A stretch of DNA of 5,144 nt from Maribacter sp. (GTDB lineage: Bacteria; Bacteroidota; Bacteroidia; Flavobacteriales; Flavobacteriaceae). Below the pieces are notes generated by a model, which was given only the letters and a program-made list of their open reading frames with translations, was not told the DNA's origin and made no database searches. Where the stretch lies: positions 1 to 5,144 of the forward strand of contig JAHHKH010000205.1 of assembly GCA_018679695.1 (NCBI GenBank). The letters run 5' to 3'. Shown here piece by piece: positions 1-5,144 of this stretch (the first letter of the stretch is position 1; every line of letters begins with the position of its first letter). The translations under genes and the position numbers were made by a program.

Positions 1-269
1 ACCTCCAACACGGTTTTATGATGCTGATGGTCGTGCGCATGGCCATGTGAATGATCATGTGAATGATCATGTGCGTGATGGTGATGGCCGTGATCGTGTG
101 TATGGTCATGGGTATGCCCATGTTCGTGATCATGATGATGATGGTGATGGCCGTGATCGTGTGTATGATCATGGGTATGCCCATGTTGGTGGTCATGACC
201 TTTATCTTCTGTGGGACTTAAAATTCGAACTCCGTTCCCATCACTTCCACAACCGCAGGTACCGCACAT
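1..269 (-). CDS. hypB: Hydrogenase nickel-incorporation protein HypB, N-terminal part (3' end outside window)
   Basis: HypB is a GTPase that, with HypA, inserts nickel into the hydrogenase large subunit. Only the first 89 codons are here, and the GTPase domain lies beyond the left edge. Three things identify it: the N-terminal MCGTCGCG, matching the CxxCGC high-affinity nickel motif of HypB (E. coli MCTTCGCG); a histidine-rich stretch; and KTVLEV at the window edge, resembling the LEVE segment that precedes the G domain. Residues 25-84 hold 35 His among 60 residues, mostly as H-x-H with x being Asp, Gly, Thr or Ser. Such stretches bind and store nickel in other HypB proteins. Much of it comes from a 21-codon tandem duplication. 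The ATG at 269 is 12 bases after the hoxW stop, so it is in the same operon. GAAAG just before the ATG is a weak ribosome-site candidate. A zinc or nickel transporter loop is unlikely given the N-terminus. Confidence 0.93.
   Translation of the reverse strand, partial: MCGTCGCGSDGNGVRILSPTEDKGHDHQHGHTHDHTHDHGHHHHHHDHEHGHTHDHTHDHGHHHHAHDHSHDHSHGHAHDHQHHKTVLE
48..71 (-). repeat. 12-bp tandem repeat (two copies) in the HypB histidine stretch
   Basis: CATGATCATTCA occurs twice in a row and encodes HDHS-HDHS (HypB residues 67-74). It sits directly after the 63-bp duplication and is a second, smaller in-frame expansion of the same histidine-rich region. Confidence 0.85.
72..197 (-). repeat. 63-bp tandem duplication in the HypB histidine stretch
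   Basis: Two adjacent 21-codon units, 135-197 and 72-134, encode residues 25-45 and 46-66 of HypB. Aligned by eye they differ at 7 of 63 bases, three of them in the last codon. At the protein level they differ only at Gln28/Glu49 and His45/Ala66. The shared core is HGHTHDHTHDHGHHHH. The near-identity, including codon choice, points to a recent slippage or unequal-exchange duplication in frame. Confidence 0.9.
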
Positions 270-281
270 AGTCTTTCTATT

Positions 282-740
282 TTAAGTTACTAAATTAAGT
301 GTTTTTTGATTAAAAAATTCCAGTGCTTTGGATAGGTTTTCCTTGGCCTTATCGGATAGACCTATTTTTAATTCAAAACTTAAGCCGGAAATTCCCAAAA
401 TAAAAGATTTGGGTAGTTTGTTGTATATACTCTTTGACAGGTACAATACGGTTCCCGGGTCCAATTCATGGGTACTGAAACTATGGGTTGCAACGGGGTG
501 TCCCTCACCCCATGTGAACCCTTTATCGAACTGTTCTTTGTGTGCATCAACAAAGTAAACGACATCATAATGTGAAATTAGTTCAGCATCTTCCACCTGC
601 AGTTGATATTTGTATTCACAGTCATAATTATCAGGTAAGTTTTCCTTTATTTCATCAATAAAAGACCACCCTAGAGCATCATCAGCTCGTCCGCAATTGC
701 CTATGCCGATTACCAATATCTTAATACCGTAGTTTTTCAT
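282..740 (-). CDS. hoxW: Hydrogenase maturation endopeptidase, HoxW/HycI family
   Basis: This 152-residue protein is a nickel-sensing protease that would remove the HoxH C-terminal tail after Ni insertion. Visible features are the N-terminal ILVIGIGNCGRADDALGW (residues 8-25), matching the family's GxGNxxRxDD signature, with D20/D21 as first metal contact; D65 in DVVYFVDAH, at the position of the second metal ligand; and a His in THSFSTHELDPGTVLYL (H91 most likely, H86 possible) as the third. GISGLSFELKIGLSDKAKENL near the C-terminus matches the conserved end of the fold. C. necator HoxW is slightly longer (about 167, from memory). The ATG at 740 lies inside the end of hoxH, giving a 20-base overlap and probably coupling protease synthesis to its substrate. 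The position after hoxH supports HoxW rather than HycI or HyaD. It ends 12 bases before hypB. Confidence 0.92.
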   Translation of the reverse strand: MKNYGIKILVIGIGNCGRADDALGWSFIDEIKENLPDNYDCEYKYQLQVEDAELISHYDVVYFVDAHKEQFDKGFTWGEGHPVATHSFSTHELDPGTVLYLSKSIYNKLPKSFILGISGLSFELKIGLSDKAKENLSKALEFFNQKTLNLVT

Positions 741-2175
741 CCAATATATTTCCGTATTGATCGAATATTGTTAGTTCCATGGGCATTTGTCCCATTGCAT
801 GTGTCGCACAACTCAGACAAGGATCATAGGCCCTTATGGCAACTTCTATTTGATTCATCATAGCTTCGGTTACTTTGGGCTTACCGCTTATTTCATTTTG
901 GGCTACCCACCGAACAGCCTGGTTCATTGCTTCATTATTATGTGTAGTGGATACAATGAGATTGCAACGTGTAATGCGATCTTTATCATCTACTTCGTAA
1001 TGGTGGATCAAGGTGCCGCGTGGTGCCTCAATAATTCCGATACCTTCGTCTCTGCGCTTGCCTTTTCGTACCAGATCGTTACTTAAAACATCATCATCTT
1101 CAAGGAGATTTTTCATCATTTCCGCACAGTACAGGATCTCTATCAATCTTGCCCAGTGGGTGTACATGGTCATATTATTGATCTTACCATTGGTGGCGGC
1201 TTTAAACTCTTGACGTTCTTTTTCCGCCAATGGTGTTTCTATGCCATCACAAATGTTGATTCGGGCAAGTGGCCCCACCCTGTTCCATCCTTTTTCCCTT
1301 CCTATGTGCTTGAGGTAAGGAAATTTTAAATACGACCACTTTTCAACAGCTTCATAAAAGTGTTGATTATAATCAACATCCGGGACATCATCCAAGGTAA
1401 TATTACCATCTGCATCAGTGGCTCTTAAATTGCCGTCATACAATTCCAAAAATCCATTTTCTTTATTGACCAAACCTAAATGCCCTGATGGATAACTAGC
1501 AAAATCATCTAAAAAGACTTTGTTTTTTTGATGGTATCCTTTAATAAAATCAATAATCTCTGCAGACCAGTCGATCATGGTATCAATCGATGGGATGTCT
1601 TTCCCATCCAGAAAATAACTACGCTCTTTTACCGTAATTTTCTTATGTACCCCTCCGGGGGTTGTTGCGATACCATGTATGCGTTTTCCGGCAACCAATT
1701 TTATGATCTCCTGCCCAAATTTACGCATCAATATCCCCTTTTTGGCCAAGGACGGATATTCCATTGCCACCCCAACAACATTTCTCTTTACCGGATCGGC
1801 ATCGTAACCGAACAACAGGTCAGGAGACGCCAAATAAAAGAAGTGTAGGGCATGTGATTGAAACACCTGTCCGAAGTGCAACAATTTTCTAAGTTTTTGT
1901 GCGGGCAATGAAAGGTCCTCGGGATCCAAGCCTACTATTTGATCGATAGCTTTTGCAGCCGCTAAATGATGGCTTACGGGGCATATGCCACATAAACGTT
2001 GAACCAAAACAGGAGCTTCCCAATAGGGATGACCCTGAATGAATCGCTCAAAACCCCTGAATTCAACGACATGAAAAAAGGCATCGGTCACCTTATTTTT
2101 ATCATCCAAATGAACTGTGACCTTACCATGACCTTCAACTCGGGTTACCGGATCTATTACTAATTTTTGTGACAT
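721..2175 (-). CDS. hoxH: NAD-reducing [NiFe] hydrogenase large subunit HoxH
   Basis: This is the catalytic subunit, which binds the Ni-Fe(CN)2CO centre and splits or forms H2. The ATG at 2175 gives 484 residues starting MSQKLVIDPVTRVEGHG, matching the usual HoxH N-terminus. A TTG two codons upstream keeps the frame open but is a poorer choice. Signatures: RVEGHG near residue 12 with conserved Glu14; the N-terminal nickel motif RLCGICPVSHH with C62 and C65; and the C-terminal motif DPCLSCATH with C453, C456 and H459. All four nickel-binding cysteines are present, so the enzyme looks catalytically intact. The CGICPVSHHLAAAKA form is typical of group 3d enzymes. The 25 residues after H459 (AMGQMPM...) are the tail removed during maturation. 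The length is normal for the family. hoxH follows the fused hoxUY after a 98-base gap, and its 3' end overlaps hoxW by 20 bases. No strong Shine-Dalgarno precedes the start. Confidence 0.97.
   Translation of the reverse strand: MSQKLVIDPVTRVEGHGKVTVHLDDKNKVTDAFFHVVEFRGFERFIQGHPYWEAPVLVQRLCGICPVSHHLAAAKAIDQIVGLDPEDLSLPAQKLRKLLHFGQVFQSHALHFFYLASPDLLFGYDADPVKRNVVGVAMEYPSLAKKGILMRKFGQEIIKLVAGKRIHGIATTPGGVHKKITVKERSYFLDGKDIPSIDTMIDWSAEIIDFIKGYHQKNKVFLDDFASYPSGHLGLVNKENGFLELYDGNLRATDADGNITLDDVPDVDYNQHFYEAVEKWSYLKFPYLKHIGREKGWNRVGPLARINICDGIETPLAEKERQEFKAATNGKINNMTMYTHWARLIEILYCAEMMKNLLEDDDVLSNDLVRKGKRRDEGIGIIEAPRGTLIHHYEVDDKDRITRCNLIVSTTHNNEAMNQAVRWVAQNEISGKPKVTEAMMNQIEVAIRAYDPCLSCATHAMGQMPMELTIFDQYGNILDEKLRY
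724..798 (-). other. Cleavable C-terminal maturation peptide of HoxH
   Basis: These 25 codons (residues 460-484) follow His459 of the DPCLSCATH motif. In this family the endopeptidase cuts just after this His once nickel is inserted, which lets the subunit fold around the metal centre. The A-M-G-Q-M-P start of the tail is typical of HoxH. Its presence predicts that a dedicated protease is required, and one is encoded directly downstream. The cut site is inferred from the family. Confidence 0.85.
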
Positions 2176-2221
2176 AATCAACTCATTATTTTGATGGATC
2201 TGCGTTTACAGTTATCTTACT

Positions 2222-2260
2222 TTGATCTGGTTAAATAGAATAACTATGCCCTTAGATCAA
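2222..2260 (-). other. Inverted repeat in the hoxUY-hoxH intergenic gap
   Basis: The gap between the hoxUY stop and the hoxH ATG (2176-2273, 98 bases) is the only sizeable non-coding stretch. It contains perfect 7-base arms, TTGATCT and AGATCAA, at 2254-2260 and 2222-2228. In the transcript the stem can extend inward: G2251 and G2250 pair with C2229 and C2230 after a two-base bulge, and an inner AUAG/CUAU stem (2244-2247 with 2235-2238) closes a UUAUU loop. No run of U follows the 3' arm, so it does not look like a simple terminator. It could be an mRNA processing or stabilising hairpin, or an operator. I see no Bacteroidota-type TAnnTTTG promoter in the gap. Confidence 0.5.
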
Positions 2261-2273
2261 TTACTTTTATTAA

Positions 2274-3539
2274 TTAATCGTATTTAAATTCGTCATGGGC
2301 GATTGAGAATTCCTCACCCAATAAAATACTCTTGACTACTTTCCAGATATGCTGTGCATTAGGCGGACAGCCGGGAATATAATAATCTATCTTTACGACT
2401 TCGTTACACGGATATACGTTGTTCAATAGTTTCGGAATGTCTTCGTGACCAGGAACAATATCCGCACCAATTTCCGTGGTTACTCCATTAAGATAAGCCT
2501 CCTCAAGGCATTCCTGTAAGGGCACGAAATTCCGCATGGCAGGAATACCCCCCATAATGGCACATTCGCCAAAGGCCACCAGGATATCGCATTTTTTTCG
2601 GAACTCCTGTAACACATGCACATTCTCGGAATTAGAGCATCCGCCTTCAATAAGACCAATATGGCATCGCTTCGAAAAATTCTTGATATCGGTCAAGGGT
2701 GATTTGTTGAATTCAGCAATTTCAACTATATCCAACAAGTCGGTATCAATATCCAACAAAGACATATGGCAACCGAAACAACCCGCGAGGGAAGTTGTGG
2801 CCACTATGAACTTTTCATTATCCTTTTTATGGAGATTCGTGTTTTTTACCTCAGGTTTGATGTCTTTTCCCAGCAGGTCGTATTTGCGCTCCCCAAAAGG
2901 TTGTTCATTGATCATCCCTTTAACCAAAATTGCGCCTACCGGACATATATTCATCGCATGGATTGCCTCGGCTTCACTTAATTTTTCTTCTTGTTCATAA
3001 TCGATCTGCACTCTCGTTTTTACCCCTCTTCGAATGAAGGAAAAAACATCTTTGCCCTCATTGGTCTTCACTTCCTCAACGCAACGCTTACATAAAATGC
3101 AACGGTTAGACTCCATGATCATACGTTTGGGATTAAAATCAACGATTTTATCACTGAACACATGGGGGTATCGTGTTACGGTAATGCCCATATCATAACC
3201 TAGGTTTTGCATATCACAATTACCGCTTTTCTCGCAGGAGGGGCAAAAGTGATTGCCCTCAGCATATAGCATTTCGATAATCGCTTTGCGGTTATCCAAA
3301 AGTTCGGGTGTGTTTATTTCTATATCCATGCCCTGAGCCACTTTTACAGTACAGCCGGTCGTATCTTTCCCATTGACCTTTACGGTGCAAATTCTACAAG
3401 TGGCCAAAGGATTTAAGTTACGGAAATAACAGAGGGTTGGTATATAAACACCATGTGCTTTGGCAACATCCACGAGATTCTTTCCTGATTCAGCCTGGAT
3501 GCTTTTACCGTCTATTGTAAGATTTACTAAATTATTCAT
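2274..3539 (-). CDS. hoxUY: Fused HoxU-HoxY: diaphorase iron-sulfur subunit joined to hydrogenase small subunit
   Basis: One 421-residue ORF covers two subunits that are normally separate. Residues 1-224 are HoxU, the NuoG-like electron relay: a [2Fe-2S] ferredoxin fold with C37, C48, C51 and C63; a second cluster site with C99, C102, C108 and nearby H97 as possible fourth ligand; and a ferredoxin-like [4Fe-4S] site with C147, C150, C153 and C199. Residues about 225-242 form a Lys/Asp/Asn-rich linker. Residues 243-421 are HoxY, the small subunit holding the proximal [4Fe-4S] cluster: C254 and C257 (LAGCFGCHMSLLD), C326 (FGECAIMGG) and C391 (PGCPP). The combined length matches HoxU (about 234) plus the core of HoxY (about 180), so little is missing except the free HoxY N-terminus. 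The LAGC.GCHMS form is closer to cyanobacterial HoxY, as I recall it, than to the C. necator form. The ATG at 3539 overlaps the hoxF stop and fits the HoxU N-terminus. No Shine-Dalgarno is evident, so coupling to hoxF is likely. Confidence 0.95.
   Translation of the reverse strand: MNNLVNLTIDGKSIQAESGKNLVDVAKAHGVYIPTLCYFRNLNPLATCRICTVKVNGKDTTGCTVKVAQGMDIEINTPELLDNRKAIIEMLYAEGNHFCPSCEKSGNCDMQNLGYDMGITVTRYPHVFSDKIVDFNPKRMIMESNRCILCKRCVEEVKTNEGKDVFSFIRRGVKTRVQIDYEQEEKLSEAEAIHAMNICPVGAILVKGMINEQPFGERKYDLLGKDIKPEVKNTNLHKKDNEKFIVATTSLAGCFGCHMSLLDIDTDLLDIVEIAEFNKSPLTDIKNFSKRCHIGLIEGGCSNSENVHVLQEFRKKCDILVAFGECAIMGGIPAMRNFVPLQECLEEAYLNGVTTEIGADIVPGHEDIPKLLNNVYPCNEVVKIDYYIPGCPPNAQHIWKVVKSILLGEEFSIAHDEFKYD
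2814..2867 (-). other. Interdomain linker joining HoxU and HoxY
   Basis: These 18 codons (residues 225-242 of the fused protein) lie between the last recognisable HoxU segment (GERKYDLLG) and the first HoxY strand (KFIVATTSLAGC). The linker is hydrophilic and rich in Lys, Asp, Glu and Asn. It contains no in-frame stop and no in-frame ATG, GTG or TTG. The nearest alternative start is a GTG at Val246, already inside the first HoxY strand. An ATG in another frame within this stretch reaches a stop after three codons. The boundaries are by eye and may be off by several residues. Confidence 0.7.
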
Positions 3540-5144
3540 ATTCGGAAGTCATTTCGTTGATAATTTTGTCATAATCGGCAGTGGCATCCGCCAGATTGAA
3601 TGCCTTGTTGAAATCGGTGTTTTCGGAAAGTCGTTTTTCAAAAACCTCGGGGAATTTTAATATGGCATCGTTTAAGGCGGTCGATGACATTTTGCCCAAG
3701 CCACATCTACTGGTTGTTTTGATGATTTTGCTCCAATCCTTAATATCCTTAAGATCATCGCGCTCAGCGTGTCCTAAAAGGAGTTTGTTTATCTTTTTGT
3801 TCAACAAAAAGTTGCCTGTTCTGCAGGGAACACAAATGCCGCATGATTCCTCAACAAAAAAGTCAGCCACGTTTTTTAGAACTTTAAGAAGATCCCTTTC
3901 TTTATTGAACACCATGAACGATCCTCCACTTCTTAAACCTATTCCAATCATTTTACGGGCATATTCATTTGAATCCTTAAAATAAAATTGAACTTCACCG
4001 GCCAACAGGTTCTCACCTGAGATTTCCCGGTCAAAATCTGCCGATGAAAGGCATTCCCCAGCAAATCCGTTAAAAAGAATGAAATTTGGATCTTTTGCCT
4101 CGATGAGGTTGAGAAAATCCCTGAGAATCATACCCCATTCTATTTCATACAATCCTGGTTTTATACAATCCCCCGAAACGCTGATCAATTTTGTTCCCGG
4201 GGTTACATTGGTACCCAGCGTCAAATATTTATCGAGTCCCATTTCCAATATTCTTGGAACTGCGCATAGGGTCTCCACATTATTCACCACTGTGGGCTTT
4301 CCATTAAATCCCCTATCGACTGGAAAATATTCCCTGGTTCCCGGTTCTCCCCTTTTTCCTTCCATAGAATGGATCAAGGCGGTCTCTTCACCGCATACAT
4401 AAGCCCCAGCACCCATGTGGATGTACATATCAAAATCAAAAGGTATTTTCGCTTTTATATTTTTACCCAGATACCCATTTTTTCGGTACTCACCCAACAA
4501 TTGTTCTAGTTGGTCTTTCAGATACATATACTCGGCCCTTAGGTAAATTGCGCCTTCTGAAGCCCCTGCGGCATAGGCGGCCATAATCATTCCTTCTATA
4601 AGCAATTCAGGATGTTCCTGTAATAAAACACGATCCTTAAAAGTACCGGGTTCCCCTTCGTCGGCATTACAAATAATATACTTCACATCGGCTTCATTAC
4701 GGCTGCAAAATTCCCATTTTAAGCCGGTAGGGAAAAACGCTCCGCCACGACCGGTCAATTTGGATTTCTTGACGAGTTCAATCAATTCTTTGGGGTCAAG
4801 ATCATTAAGTTTTGATAAAGAGGAGAAAGTTTTATAGGGTTTAAAGAATATTGTTCTTTCCTTAGCTGGCTTATACCGGATATTGGTTTTAGGGATATCA
4901 CATATCTCATAGGGCATTTTACCGGCCTTCAGTTTTGATATGATGTCAAAAACCTTTTTGGGCGTCAAGTCGATAAAAGGTCTGAAATTGATCAAGCAAG
5001 AAGGTTCCTGGTCGCTCAATCCAATACATGGGGTTTTGAATAAACCAAACATTTTGTCTTCCGTAACATGACCCAGTTTTACACCAATAGCTTCCTCAAA
5101 TGCCTTTAGCACAGCATTTCTTCCCGCAAATTCAGAGATTATGG
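3532..5144 (-). CDS. hoxF: NAD-reducing [NiFe] hydrogenase, diaphorase subunit HoxF (5' end outside window)
   Basis: HoxF is the flavin subunit that exchanges electrons with NAD(H) in the cytoplasmic HoxFUYH hydrogenase; it is related to NuoE plus NuoF of complex I. The frame is open to the right edge with 536 residues visible, so the GTG at 5112 is an internal codon. By comparison with C. necator HoxF (about 600 residues, from memory), roughly 80 N-terminal residues are missing. Numbering from that GTG, residues 1-45 are the end of the NuoE-like domain (PCIGLSDQEP at 28-37; C29 is kept, but the second Cys of the NuoE pair is Ser33). The FMN/NADH domain shows GRGGAFFPTGLKW at 121-133, NADEGEPGTFKDR at 149-161 and GAGAYVCGEE at 234-243. 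C424, C427, C430 and C470 are the [4Fe-4S] ligands. Phe126 replaces the usual Gly of the flavin loop, and residues about 361-390 look inserted. The TAA stop overlaps the hoxUY start by 8 bases, which suggests translational coupling. Confidence 0.96.
   Translation of the reverse strand, partial: IISEFAGRNAVLKAFEEAIGVKLGHVTEDKMFGLFKTPCIGLSDQEPSCLINFRPFIDLTPKKVFDIISKLKAGKMPYEICDIPKTNIRYKPAKERTIFFKPYKTFSSLSKLNDLDPKELIELVKKSKLTGRGGAFFPTGLKWEFCSRNEADVKYIICNADEGEPGTFKDRVLLQEHPELLIEGMIMAAYAAGASEGAIYLRAEYMYLKDQLEQLLGEYRKNGYLGKNIKAKIPFDFDMYIHMGAGAYVCGEETALIHSMEGKRGEPGTREYFPVDRGFNGKPTVVNNVETLCAVPRILEMGLDKYLTLGTNVTPGTKLISVSGDCIKPGLYEIEWGMILRDFLNLIEAKDPNFILFNGFAGECLSSADFDREISGENLLAGEVQFYFKDSNEYARKMIGIGLRSGGSFMVFNKERDLLKVLKNVADFFVEESCGICVPCRTGNFLLNKKINKLLLGHAERDDLKDIKDWSKIIKTTSRCGLGKMSSTALNDAILKFPEVFEKRLSENTDFNKAFNLADATADYDKIINEMTSEYE

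Noticed and set aside
48..197. CRISPR-like repeat array
   Set aside because: The units are adjacent, have no unique spacers, and are in-frame codons of the HypB histidine stretch.
47..271. Plus-strand 74-codon frame rich in Asp, His, Arg and Gly
   Set aside because: It is the antisense of the repetitive HypB histidine codons; the minus strand gives the recognisable CxxCGC and LEV motifs.
787..1848. Several plus-strand frames of 66 to 106 codons
   Set aside because: All are antisense to hoxH and show no motif.
2179..2181. TTG as the start of hoxH
   Set aside because: The ATG two codons later gives the standard MSQKLVIDPVTR N-terminus.
2222..2260. Intrinsic terminator after hoxUY
   Set aside because: The stem is AT-rich and interrupted, no U-run follows, and termination here would cut off hoxH, which is needed with HoxUY.
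2811..2870. Internal start that would yield a separate HoxY
   Set aside because: There is no in-frame ATG, GTG or TTG in the linker; the first candidate (GTG, Val246) lies within the first HoxY strand.
2536..3000. Plus-strand 154-codon frame, the longest on that strand
   Set aside because: It lies wholly antisense to hoxUY, which has clear family motifs, and its translation matches nothing I know.
3581..4402. Plus-strand frames of 134 and 107 codons
   Set aside because: They are antisense to hoxF, whose motifs are unambiguous.
5110..5112. GTG as the start of hoxF
   Set aside because: The frame is open upstream to the window edge (ten more whole codons), and starting here would remove most of the NuoE-like domain, so this is an internal Val codon.

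Overview
The window holds most of an operon for a bidirectional, NAD(P)-linked cytoplasmic [NiFe] hydrogenase (group 3d, HoxFUYH type). All genes are on the minus strand, so transcription runs from right to left. The order is hoxF (5' end beyond the right edge), a fused hoxU-hoxY gene, hoxH, a hoxW-like maturation endopeptidase, and the first 89 codons of hypB (3' end beyond the left edge). I see no credible gene on the plus strand and no RNA gene, insertion sequence or CRISPR array. The only non-coding stretches are a 98-base gap between hoxUY and hoxH and a 12-base gap between hoxW and hypB.

How the parts work together: HoxF carries the FMN/NAD(H) site and a [4Fe-4S] cluster. The HoxU half carries a [2Fe-2S] cluster and two [4Fe-4S] clusters. 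The HoxY half carries the [4Fe-4S] cluster next to the active site. HoxH carries the Ni-Fe centre. Electrons from H2 would pass HoxH > HoxY > HoxU > HoxF > NAD+, or in reverse. HypB would supply nickel to pre-HoxH, and HoxW would then remove the 25-residue HoxH tail to close the active site.

The most unusual feature is the joining of HoxU and HoxY, normally separate subunits, into one 421-residue polypeptide with an approximately 18-residue linker and no in-frame ATG in the linker. Secondary points are a bulky residue in the HoxF flavin-loop motif, a probable HoxF insertion, a 63-bp tandem duplication that lengthens the HypB histidine stretch, and an inverted repeat in the hoxUY-hoxH gap.

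Host: the moderately AT-rich sequence, weak or absent Shine-Dalgarno sequences and TAA stops fit a member of the Bacteroidota, perhaps a marine flavobacterium. This is an impression from composition only; nothing here identifies the species. Family comparisons were made from memory of Cupriavidus necator and cyanobacterial Hox proteins, not by a search.
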